Shown here piece by piece: positions 16,227-23,900 of a DNA stretch of 64,000 nucleotides. The position numbers and the translations under genes were made by a program. The DNA is taken from NCBI RefSeq assembly GCF_022558445.1, contig NZ_CP054699.1:3240001-3304000 (forward strand), given 5' to 3'. The stretch's first letter is position 1; each line of letters starts with the position of its first letter. This DNA comes from Candidatus Contubernalis alkalaceticus (lineage in GTDB: Bacteria; Bacillota; Dethiobacteria; SKNC01). The notes below the pieces were generated by a model, which worked only from the letters and a program-made list of their open reading frames with translations, searched no databases and was not told the DNA's origin.

Positions 16227-17996
16227 TCAGGAACTAACAGCCTTCTTTGAACCTGACTTTCCATTGGGAGGTTCTTCCCCCTCATAGATTGAGCCTACCT
16301 GGGGTTTCTTGTTTTTATGCTCTATCTCCCCAAGGTACTTGTAGACATTACGAAGCTCATAGGCAATTACCAGAAACCCCGGGACGAATATTAAGAAAAT
16401 CAAGCCCTGCCTGGTTTGAGCAAACCCCATCACGTATCCCATGTAAGGAACAGAACCATGCACCCTACCAACCAATCTTTCTGCAGGTACCGGCATGGGG
16501 TCATTAACGTTGTTGGCATCCCCCCGGGTGGTAAATGTTAAGCCGTTTTCGTTGTTAACCTCCACGACCCGGTGAGTGGTCAGCATTGCATCGCTGTCAG
16601 CACCTCTAAAAGTTATAATGTCTCCGGCAGCAATGCCCGTAGGATCAGTTTCCCGTATAAAGACCAGGCTTCCGGTATCAAAAGCTGGGTTCATACTGCC
16701 GCTGAGAGCTACATACATCTGGTATCCGGCTACGGAGGGAATACCCCCCTGCAGCTTACTTTGAACCAGGAAAAAAGCTAATACTGCCATGACTACCAGC
16801 AGTGAACCGAAGATTATGTTACCCACAAAACCGGCTGCCCTGATAAATTTCCCGGAACCCTTCTTCTCCTTTGAACCCTCTTTCTTTTTCCTGGCACTGC
16901 GGCCGGCTCTTCCCCCCCGGCCTTTGGTTTCCTGTTCCCTGGAGAAAGCAACAACATTATCCTTTACTTGCCTTTCTCCCTGCTTCTCCGGCTCAGTAGT
17001 AATTTCCGGTTCCGGTTTTGTTTCCGGTTTTATCTTAGATTCTGGCTCCAGCTTTGTTTCTAGTTCTATCTTTGTTTCCGGTTGGAACCTTGCTTCCGGT
17101 TCAAGCTTAGTTTCCTGTTTCTGTTCTGGTTTCGGTGTCAGCTCCTGCTGCTGTTCCCGCTGCTGCTTTTCTTTAAAACTCCGGTCAAATTCTGGGCTTT
17201 TCACTGTGCTGTGGGATTCTTCTCCCCTTTTGTGGGTGAATTCCTGATCTGCTGTAATAAATGGAGTGCTGGCCTTTGGGGCCATTTCCTGCTGCTGAGG
17301 CTGCACATATGTTTGCATTTCCCGGCCTTTGCTTTCATCGGTAATGAAAAAAGCATCATTTAGCTGTTTTCTCAACTTCTGTTTTTCTAATGATGCGGCC
17401 AACTTTTCTTCAGCTTCTCTTTTCTGCTTCGCCAGCAGCTTCCTTTGGAAGGCCTCATCATTCTCTTGGCTCCTAATGGTATAAAAAACTTCTTTGTACT
17501 TTTCCATCAATTCCTGGTCTGTCAAAAAAACGGAACCAGGGGCATTGTAGTTACTATCTTCAATTAACTGCTGTTCCGGCTTAGGCTTTTTATTATCCTT
17601 CAAAACCCTGCCGGGTTCTCTCTCCTGGATGCTTCGAAAAGCTTTTCTCAGTCGAATGCTAAGCTCCTGTCCCATAAAGGGGACATTGATAAAGTCGTCT
17701 ATCTCGTTTTCCAAGATAATGCTGTCAATTTTGATATAATCTTCTTCCCGGGCAATGGATAGGGTATATATGTTGGGATTTATTTTTTTTGACTCCCTCA
17801 TCAACCTGACACCATTTTCGATGCCGGCCAGATCCAGGTGTGCAAGCACCATATCTACTGAACAGTTTGAAATTATCTCCAAAGCCGAGGACTCTGAAGA
17901 ACAGGCAATAATATCACCATCTATCTGGTTTTCCACCAGGTATCGGTTCAAATGTGTCGGCCAAATCAAATTATAGCCAACCAGTAAAATCCGCAT
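16227..17996 (-). CDS. SipW-type signal peptidase fused to a degenerate receiver domain
   Basis: This protein of 589 aa has three parts. Residues 1-115 look like a CheY-type receiver, but the acidic pair is missing (LLVGYN) and the phospho-Asp position is His (DMVLAHLDL), so it is probably a pseudo-receiver. Residues 120-380 are a charged, Q/E/P/K-rich linker with PE(T/P)K repeats. From residue 384 there is a SipW/ER-type signal peptidase: a membrane helix, then Ser434 in LSGSMNP, His475 in TTHRVV, Asp493 in RGDAN, and a second helix. A soluble N-terminal regulator on the inside is consistent with the topology. It lies between the small leader protein and its presumed substrates. Confidence 0.88.
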   Translation of the reverse strand: MRILLVGYNLIWPTHLNRYLVENQIDGDIIACSSESSALEIISNCSVDMVLAHLDLAGIENGVRLMRESKKINPNIYTLSIAREEDYIKIDSIILENEIDDFINVPFMGQELSIRLRKAFRSIQEREPGRVLKDNKKPKPEQQLIEDSNYNAPGSVFLTDQELMEKYKEVFYTIRSQENDEAFQRKLLAKQKREAEEKLAASLEKQKLRKQLNDAFFITDESKGREMQTYVQPQQQEMAPKASTPFITADQEFTHKRGEESHSTVKSPEFDRSFKEKQQREQQQELTPKPEQKQETKLEPEARFQPETKIELETKLEPESKIKPETKPEPEITTEPEKQGERQVKDNVVAFSREQETKGRGGRAGRSARKKKEGSKEKKGSGKFIRAAGFVGNIIFGSLLVVMAVLAFFLVQSKLQGGIPSVAGYQMYVALSGSMNPAFDTGSLVFIRETDPTGIAAGDIITFRGADSDAMLTTHRVVEVNNENGLTFTTRGDANNVNDPMPVPAERLVGRVHGSVPYMGYVMGFAQTRQGLIFLIFVPGFLVIAYELRNVYKYLGEIEHKNKKPQVGSIYEGEEPPNGKSGSKKAVSS

Positions 17997-18052
17997 AACA
18001 CCACATCCTATCCGTCAACAATCAATGGTTGTCCATAGACTTAAGCAAAAAC

Positions 18053-18463
18053 TTATAGCTGCCCACTGCTCTGCTCATCCTTAACCTCATACTCATCTGT
18101 ATCTGTATCTGTATCATCATCAATCTCTATATCCTCACCATTTGTTTCCCCCGGCCCTGCCACTTCCGGTTCATTCTCCCCTTCATCTGCCTCTTCAGAT
18201 TCCATGAAGCTGAATTCATCATAAGCAGGCATGTTCAAACTATAGGTTTCTGGGGTCAAATCAGAAACAAAGGTGAAGCTTTGAACTTCTGATTTAGAAC
18301 GGTCTGTAAAATAAGAATTACTCTCAGGAAAGCTGGCGAGATATATAATGAAAGTAGAAGTAATTACTAAAATAGAAAATATCTTAAAATAATGTCTCAT
18401 AAAGGAGAAAAAAATGTTGTGACCGGAGGAGTTACGGCGGGATTTTACTCTTCGGTTAGTCAT
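18053..18463 (-). CDS. Small secreted/membrane protein at the head of the fibre operon
   Basis: This 136-aa protein has a basic N-terminus (RRVKSRRNSS), one hydrophobic helix (about residues 28-45) and then SNSYFTDRSKSEVQSFTF. That segment resembles the YFSD..(x)n..NTFTAG start of camelysin-like proteins, although the rest of the fold is missing. The C-terminus is very acidic with a DTDTDTDE run. It could be a SipW substrate or a fibre chaperone, but I cannot name a family. It is the first gene after the c-di-GMP-II riboswitch and starts with GGAGG upstream of ATG. Confidence 0.65.
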   Translation of the reverse strand: MTNRRVKSRRNSSGHNIFFSFMRHYFKIFSILVITSTFIIYLASFPESNSYFTDRSKSEVQSFTFVSDLTPETYSLNMPAYDEFSFMESEEADEGENEPEVAGPGETNGEDIEIDDDTDTDTDEYEVKDEQSSGQL

Positions 18464-18635
18464 TTATATTTCCTCCTTTTGCCCTTTAGAAATTGCTGTA
18501 TCCCTAATGACTTTTAAGCTGATGTTTTCGTTTTTGATAATTAGAATTTTTTTGATAATTAGAATTCATAACCGTTAAATGTTTATGGTCAAGCCCTGCT
18601 TTAATCATTATATGCCGGTAATAACTCTTTAGAAT

Positions 18636-18666
18636 AAAAAAACCAACCACTTAATTCGTGGCCGGT
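18636..18666 (-). terminator. Riboswitch-controlled terminator
   Basis: On the minus strand ACCGGCCAC pairs with GTGGTTGGT across the loop GAATTAA and is followed by T7. Its 5' arm is the 3' end of the c-di-GMP-II aptamer, so ligand binding and termination compete. Confidence 0.85.
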
Positions 18667-18727
18667 TACGCTACCAGCTCCTGACGGATCTAGCGTCCAG
18701 TATTAATCCGTCATTCATCGCTTCCAC
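18658..18727 (-). promoter_or_regulatory. c-di-GMP-II riboswitch of the fibre operon
   Basis: On the minus strand the element aligns along its length with the class II c-di-GMP aptamer. It has GTGGAAG..ATGAATG at the 5' side, a GACGGAT/ATCCGTC hairpin, ACGCTAGA, and AGCTGGTAGCGTAACCGGCC at the 3' side. The known class II core reads GGAA..AUGAAUG..GCACUUGA..AGUUAGUAGUGCAACCGACC. P1 (GTGG/CCAC) shares bases with the terminator arm, so I infer an ON switch: high c-di-GMP would permit transcription of the fibre operon. The aptamer call rests on my recall of the consensus. Confidence 0.85.
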
Positions 18728-18824
18728 AAAATGAATCATAAGTATAACAAAAATTCTTCCTCTATAGTTATATTATAACTATTTTTATTGGAAATACCAT
18801 ACTACTATTTTCCCATTTTTTTAT

Positions 18825-18944
18825 TAGTGAACTCGTTTCAGCAAACTTAAAGCGTCAAGAAATCAGGTGGAGACTCTACTCCACCTGATTAAAAACCCCA
18901 CCTACGCTAACCCTTAAAAGGTGGGGACTTATACCCTAAAAAAA
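18825..18944 (+). repeat. Three-hairpin intergenic repeat, copy 3
   Basis: The copy starts TAGTGAACTCGTTTCAGC, with hairpin 1 decayed (CAAACTTAAA). Hairpin 2 (CAGGTGGAGACTC) and hairpin 3 (CCCCACC/GGTGGGG) are intact, and the end is CCCTAAAAAAAG. It lies between the fibre operon leader and the 3' end of the ahcY gene. Confidence 0.75.
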
Positions 18945-19003
18945 GAGATAAAAGGCCATCTAAATGAAAATGAAGCAGTATTGGGGGAATTAAATGAAAA
19001 TCG

Positions 19004-20230
19004 CTATACTATATAGCTTTTTAGATATGCCTCCTGCTTAGGAGTTAAAGAATCAATCTCAAATCCCAGGGTGTGCAGTTTTAACCTGGCTACCTCCCCA
19101 TCGATTTCCTCCGTCACATCATATACGCCGGCTTCTAATTTATGGTTCACCAGGTATTCCGCACAAAGTGCCTGCAGCGCAAAAGAGGTATCCATAATCT
19201 CCACCGGATGGCCATCCCCGGAAGCTAGATTTACCAATCTCCCTTCGGCAATGAGAAATACCCGCTTCCCCCCGGGCAGTGTATACTCCATCACATTTTT
19301 ACGCACTTCTCTTTTCTCCACCGCATACTTTTCCAAAGCCTCAAAATCAACCTCTACATTAAAATGGCCGGCATTGGTCAAGATGGCCCCTTCCTTCAAC
19401 AGGTCAAAATGCTCCCTGCTAATTACTTCACAACAGCCGGTTACAGTAACATGAATATCCCCCAGGGGACAGGCATCCTTCATGGGCATAACCTGAAAAC
19501 CATCCATCACCGCTTCAATGGCTTTTAAAGGGTCTATCTCCGTTACAATGACATCGGCACCCAACCCCTTTGCCTTACTGGCCACGCCTTTACCGCACCA
19601 ACCATATCCTGCCACCACTACAGTCTTCCCGGCTACCAGCAAATTGGTAGTCTGCATAATACCCGTCCAAACAGACTGCCCGGTGCCATATCGATTATCA
19701 AACAGATACTTGCTCATGGCATCATTGACCGAAATCATAGGGAATTTCAAATGGCCGGCTTTATCCCTGGCCTTCATACGTATAACCCCGGTAGTAGTTT
19801 CCTCACATCCCCCTATAACCTGGGGTATATATTCCGGATATCTTTCGTGAATCATGTGAATAACATCCCCGCCATCGTCCAATATAATGTTGGGCTCAGC
19901 TTTGATTAATTCCTCTAAAAAATGTAGATATTCATCCTCACTACAGCCGTACTTTGCAAATACAGCTACTCCCCTCCGGGCGATGGCCTGGGCTACATCG
20001 TCCTGGGTAGATAAAGGATTACTGCCGGCCAAAAAAACTTCTGCACCTCCAGACTGGAGGACTTCACAAAGACGGGCAGTCTTAGCCTCCAAATGGATAC
20101 ATACCGCAATTTTAATTCCTTTAAAGGGTTTTTCCCTCAAAAAACGTTCCTCAATCACCTGTAAAACCGGCATATGCTTACCTGCCCAATTAAGCTTTTG
20201 ATCCCCTGTAGTTAACACCAGTTCCTTCAT
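19004..20230 (-). CDS. ahcY: S-adenosylhomocysteine hydrolase
   Basis: This enzyme cleaves S-adenosylhomocysteine to adenosine and homocysteine (methyl cycle). At 408 aa it fits the shorter bacterial/archaeal type. The substrate site shows CIHLEAKTA and the NDAMSKYLFDN segment with catalytic Lys/Asp. The NAD fold has VAGYGWCGKGVA. The C-terminus YLKSYIV lacks the longer KPDHYRY tail of the eukaryotic type. The ATG lies just after AAGGTAAACA. It is monocistronic, between the fibre operon and a secreted protein gene. Confidence 0.95.
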   Translation of the reverse strand: MKELVLTTGDQKLNWAGKHMPVLQVIEERFLREKPFKGIKIAVCIHLEAKTARLCEVLQSGGAEVFLAGSNPLSTQDDVAQAIARRGVAVFAKYGCSEDEYLHFLEELIKAEPNIILDDGGDVIHMIHERYPEYIPQVIGGCEETTTGVIRMKARDKAGHLKFPMISVNDAMSKYLFDNRYGTGQSVWTGIMQTTNLLVAGKTVVVAGYGWCGKGVASKAKGLGADVIVTEIDPLKAIEAVMDGFQVMPMKDACPLGDIHVTVTGCCEVISREHFDLLKEGAILTNAGHFNVEVDFEALEKYAVEKREVRKNVMEYTLPGGKRVFLIAEGRLVNLASGDGHPVEIMDTSFALQALCAEYLVNHKLEAGVYDVTEEIDGEVARLKLHTLGFEIDSLTPKQEAYLKSYIV

Positions 20231-20748
20231 TGTTTACCTTCATCCTTGCATAATATATTTAGGTTTTTTAGGTTACCTATAAACCTTGTTATCCCTTTAG
20301 AGTTTTCCCAAACTTACCGTAAAAAGAGAGATATGGGCTTAATCATGTAATCTTCCCTATGAGATGTATCATATACCGCTATCTACCTTTAGCCATCTAT
20401 CCTTTTACTATAATTAAAGAGTTTTGAATCATTACAATTATTTTATACCAATTGGTGATTTATGGCTATATTCTTCTGTGTATTATTTCTGTTTGGAAGT
20501 TGGATAGCAGACAATTTTAATAATTTGTTCAGAGATAATCAGGTATTCATAGAGGAAATATTTGAAAACTTGTAGAACAGTAATAAAGAAATCCATCATG
20601 TCTACAATCCTGACATTATCTATTCATAGTTTTTAACTTCTTCTTCCATAAGTATTAGCTGATAAATTCAAAAAGCCCTTATTTATGTTTATCAAAAAAA
20701 GGCCTGAAGAAGTACAAGAAGAGCGGCAAAAATAAAAAGGAGAAAGAA
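20231..20748. other. AT-rich intergenic region without a recognised gene
   Basis: This 518-bp gap between the divergent ahcY (minus) and secreted-protein (plus) genes is AT-rich. It ends with AAAAAGGAGAAAGAAATG serving the plus-strand gene. I see promoters as likely but no clear riboswitch, RNA gene or repeat. Confidence 0.5.
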
Positions 20749-22050
20749 ATGACCCCCAAAATTTTAGAAAGAAAAAATAAGTTTACTGCAAAAAGATGTT
20801 TTTGCTTTGCCTTGACTTTATGTCTCTTAGTTTTAGCCGGGACCTATATATTGGGCTGTAGGAGTCTTACGGAAATAGTATACATCGATTCTGACGGCAT
20901 TCACGGCCCCCAGGACAAACGGGAAAAAATAGAGGGAGACCTGACCATCAAGGCAGCAGATGTAACCCTTAGGAATACAGATATTACCGGGAATCTCTAC
21001 CTGTCGGCAAAAACAGCAGGAGAAAGTTTGATTCTGCAAAATGTTAACGTTTCCGGTGTTCTGGCCATTACAGGCAGCGTGAAAAATTTAGTATTAGAGG
21101 ACTCTTTCATTGATAGGCTGTATCTCAACGCCCGGGAAGGAAGTACAAATATACAGGCTCGGGGCAGCACTTATGTTAAGGTAACCACCTTGGGAAGTGG
21201 GGCAACGCTTACAGAGGATAATCTAACTACAGAAACCGGCATAGGTTTCAGCAACTTAATAGCAGCTACCAGTGAAAAAATAGAAACAGCAGCTGATTGT
21301 AATAGTATTTCTATAAAAAATAAAAACGCAAACTTAATTGTTTCAAGGGGAATGATAATACTTTTAAAAATAGAGGAGCATACAGAAGGTGCCTTTGTTA
21401 GTCTCCTGGAGCAGGCTGCAGTAGAAAGGCTTATTATTAATTCCAAGGCTGAAATAACAGGAAATGGGACTGTTAATCTGGCTATCATTAATGTAAACGG
21501 AGTTACCCTGGAACATCCTCCTATAAGTCATCATCAAGCAGAGGGAGTCCAGGTTGCTATACCCATTCAGAAACCTGCTTCTCCTATTAATTTCAAGTCC
21601 AGTTATAACAGCACCGATGAAAACGTATATTTGAGCTGGGAAAGAGGCGGTGAAACATCACCCCGTTACTACCTTTTCCGTTCCCATGAACAAGGCAAAA
21701 AACGTTTAATAAAAATTCTTTCAGGCCTTGAGTATCTAGACGAACACAATTTTATTGCTGCCAGCACCTATACGTATACCCTTATCGTTTTTAACGGCAA
21801 GGGTGTCTATTCCTCCCCGGTTACCACCAGCGTCAATATTCCGGAACCTGAACCAGAGCCTGAACCGGAGCCGGAACCTGAACCAGAGCCGGAACCAAGG
21901 CCTGCCCCAAGGCCGGAGCCGCAACCGGAGCCGCAACCTGAACCACAACCGGAACCTGAGCCGGAGCCGGAACCACCAGGGCCGGAACCGGAACCTGAGC
22001 CGGAGCCGGAACCACCAGGGCCGGAACCACCGGGATCGGGGCCGGGATAA
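20749..22050 (+). CDS. Secreted protein: beta-helix-like domain, Fn3-like domain, Pro-Glu tail
   Basis: This 433-aa protein is of unknown function. A signal helix (about 15-35) ends YILGC, a weak lipobox-like site. Residues 45-255 are made of short repeated strands ([40 protein letters not shown]) as in right-handed beta-helices or polymer-forming proteins. Residues 275-365 look Fn3-like ([34 protein letters not shown]). The last ~70 residues are PE-type repeats ending PPGSGPG, a wall-spanning or surface-exposed spacer. The gene is monocistronic with a terminator right after it. Confidence 0.75.
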   Translation: MTPKILERKNKFTAKRCFCFALTLCLLVLAGTYILGCRSLTEIVYIDSDGIHGPQDKREKIEGDLTIKAADVTLRNTDITGNLYLSAKTAGESLILQNVNVSGVLAITGSVKNLVLEDSFIDRLYLNAREGSTNIQARGSTYVKVTTLGSGATLTEDNLTTETGIGFSNLIAATSEKIETAADCNSISIKNKNANLIVSRGMIILLKIEEHTEGAFVSLLEQAAVERLIINSKAEITGNGTVNLAIINVNGVTLEHPPISHHQAEGVQVAIPIQKPASPINFKSSYNSTDENVYLSWERGGETSPRYYLFRSHEQGKKRLIKILSGLEYLDEHNFIAASTYTYTLIVFNGKGVYSSPVTTSVNIPEPEPEPEPEPEPEPEPEPRPAPRPEPQPEPQPEPQPEPEPEPEPPGPEPEPEPEPEPPGPEPPGSGPG

Positions 22051-22069
22051 AAAAATCAATACCGCCAAA

Positions 22070-22102
22070 GAAGTCAGCAGCCCTACGGGCTGCTGACTTC
22101 TT
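22070..22102 (+). terminator. Terminator after the Pro-Glu tail gene
   Basis: GAAGTCAGCAGCCC and GGGCTGCTGACTTC pair perfectly around a 3-nt loop, followed by TTAATTT. Confidence 0.8.
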
Positions 22103-22167
22103 AATTTAGGGAAGGCTCTGCTTTTTCTGTAAGCTTCGTGTCATCAGCCCAAAAATGTTTTTTAAAA

Positions 22168-22413
22168 TTATTCTGAATTAATCACACCCATGCACTTTTG
22201 GGCAAAATCTATGTAATAATTTAAAATATCTTTTACTTTTTGATGTTCCTCAACACTCATGCCTCTTAAATCTGTGCTGCCAAAATGACTCATAAGCATC
22301 TTGTTTATTCTTCTTCCACTGTAACCAAAGCTCTGCAAAACTCCAATCAATTCCTCCACAGAAAGGTTATTATTATGGGCCAAAACAATCATCCTCCCCA
22401 ACTCAAAGATCAA
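22168..22413 (-). CDS. 81-aa protein under a c-di-GMP-I riboswitch
   Basis: This small, soluble, mostly helical protein does not match a family I can name. It has no signal or membrane segment; notable segments are FELGRMIVLAHNNNLS, LIGVLQSFGYSGRRINKML and HQKVKDILNYYIDFAQKC. The helix-loop-GYSGRRI pattern could be a DNA- or partner-binding fold. Its ATG is about 40 nt from the riboswitch terminator, so it is probably the only gene controlled by that switch. The SD is weak (CAAAG/TTTGAG), so the start is less certain. Confidence 0.6.
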   Translation of the reverse strand: MIFELGRMIVLAHNNNLSVEELIGVLQSFGYSGRRINKMLMSHFGSTDLRGMSVEEHQKVKDILNYYIDFAQKCMGVINSE

Positions 22414-22421
22414 ATTAAAAT

Positions 22422-22462
22422 AAAAAGCCAGGCTCCAATATATTAATTTTTGGCAGCCTGGC
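22422..22462 (-). terminator. Riboswitch 2 expression-platform terminator
   Basis: On the minus strand GCCAGGCT(g)CCAA pairs with TTGGAGCCTGGC and is followed by TTTTTATTTTAATTT. The 5' arm overlaps the 3' end of the aptamer. Confidence 0.85.
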
Positions 22463-22534
22463 AGTCATCCCCCGATTACTTCGAGGCTATAGACCCATAG
22501 CTTTGCGTCACCATCTTTCAATGGTTTTGCCCTT
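22452..22534 (-). promoter_or_regulatory. c-di-GMP-I (GEMM) riboswitch 2
   Basis: On the minus strand the core is canonical: GGGCAAAACC, a GAAA-loop hairpin, GGTGACGCAAAGCTATGGGT, a second hairpin (GCCTCGAAGTAATCGGGG), and a 3' GCCAGGCTGCC. The G of GGGC and the middle A of CAAAG are conserved. The GGCA/TGCC closing pairs compete with the terminator arm, so I infer activation by c-di-GMP. It lies between the M23 gene and the 81-aa gene it controls. Confidence 0.92.
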
Positions 22535-22648
22535 ATCTATTTGTATTCATTTTCTTATAGATTATTATTCCATCTTAACAATAGATTTCCCTTTAAATAC
22601 CTTTTAATTTTTTTATAAATATTGCAAAAAAAGTAAACCCCTTTACAG

Positions 22649-23854
22649 TTAAGGCGAATATTTAATTGTCAGGTCCTTTGCTTCCGTAGGGTCAATTAAA
22701 TCAGCTCTTCGCAGGTAGTTGCGCATAAGAACATACCAGTATTCAGTGGAATTAGATACTTGAGTAAGTGGACCGGTAACAACTTGATTGTTTTTATCAA
22801 ATCCTAAATAAATTTCTAAGTGCAGCATGGAAAGCCCATCGAGATTATTAGGAATAATACATCCAATTAAATCTCCCTGCTTAACAGCAGTCCCTATATT
22901 AACTTGAGGATTGATTTCACCATAACGAATAACGGTACCGTCAGTGTTTTTTACCTCCACCGCCTGGGTACCAGCATAAAAATTATAAATGTTGATAACT
23001 GTACCATCAGTCATAGCTATTACCTGTGTGCCCGGATCTGCTATAAAATCTATTCCGGCATGCGCGCTGTTTCCCCTGGGGGCGCCAAACTGCCTTCCCC
23101 CAATGGTAGGATCATGCCTCATGTCCCAACCATTTTTAAGAGGATGAATCCATGTGCTTTTTCTGCTTTCCCAGAAATGAGGATCTGTTCCCGGGCTCTC
23201 TTCTGCTGGAAGAGTAAAAGGCCTGTAGGCTCCGTAATAAGTTATTAAGCCACCGGCCATATCTATGGCATGTACAACAATTTCGTAATCTCCATTATCC
23301 AGGGGCTTAATGAAAGACGGAGAAACCTGATACGGATTAGAGGCGTTCAGTTCATTATAATTATTATCCCCAACTTTTCTGTACTGAAGGGCGTAGATTA
23401 CATGGGTGCCCCCCTGGGGCACAGCGGTAACATGAACTGCATTGCCCTCAGCATGAATTTCCATGTTCAAACCTGTTAATAAATTAATGGCAGAATGGTC
23501 TGTATTCCCAAATACACAGTAACATCCTATGTAACCCTGTTCTGATACCCCATGAACTACAATTTCGTAAAGCTCTCCATCTCGGGCACCTCCCCAGGTA
23601 AAAATGGGTTCGGAGGAAAAGTCTCTTATGATAGTATAGTCCTCCCCGGTACCCATAATCCTCATGTCAAACCGGTAACTAAAATTGTTGGCCCCTGCTG
23701 AATCTGCTGTTAACTGTAATGTATTTGCATTGATTCGCTCCACTCCAAGGCTGACCTTCAGTTCCCCTGTTTGTGCAGTTACAGGCACCAGCGTCCACAG
23801 AATCATAACGATTAATACTGATGTTGTAATTTTCTTACTATAATCCTTTTTCAT
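22649..23854 (-). CDS. Secreted M23-like protein with tandem surface domain
   Basis: This 401-aa protein has a signal helix (about 8-28), the tandem domain shared with two other window proteins (about 30-215), then an M23 LytM-like domain (about 245-390). In that domain the HAGIDF Zn motif is present, YGEIN replaces the usual Y-x-H, and the last motif is SMLHLEIY, a form I recall from a clostridial subfamily. It probably binds or cleaves peptidoglycan peptides. It has AGAGGT about 10 nt before the ATG. It is downstream of the subtilase and may be co-transcribed with it (47-bp gap). Confidence 0.85.
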   Translation of the reverse strand: MKKDYSKKITTSVLIVMILWTLVPVTAQTGELKVSLGVERINANTLQLTADSAGANNFSYRFDMRIMGTGEDYTIIRDFSSEPIFTWGGARDGELYEIVVHGVSEQGYIGCYCVFGNTDHSAINLLTGLNMEIHAEGNAVHVTAVPQGGTHVIYALQYRKVGDNNYNELNASNPYQVSPSFIKPLDNGDYEIVVHAIDMAGGLITYYGAYRPFTLPAEESPGTDPHFWESRKSTWIHPLKNGWDMRHDPTIGGRQFGAPRGNSAHAGIDFIADPGTQVIAMTDGTVINIYNFYAGTQAVEVKNTDGTVIRYGEINPQVNIGTAVKQGDLIGCIIPNNLDGLSMLHLEIYLGFDKNNQVVTGPLTQVSNSTEYWYVLMRNYLRRADLIDPTEAKDLTIKYSP

Positions 23855-23900
23855 AGTAAATATTTACCTCTTCTCCTGGTCCCTATGACTTCGTTATGCT

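Noticed and set aside
21840-22050. Short repeats suspected of being a CRISPR-like or tandem non-coding array
   Set aside because: The repeats are 6 bp and in frame, coding for P-E; there are no spacers.
21736-22068. Opposite-strand frames across the Pro-Glu tail
   Set aside because: They are long only because the GC-rich repeat is open in several frames; the real gene is on the plus strand with a signal peptide and RBS.
22649-23854. Loss of catalytic His in the M23 domain (Met in SMLHLE, Glu in YGEIN)
   Set aside because: I recall the same pattern in many clostridial M23 proteins, so it is a subfamily trait and not a defect of this gene.
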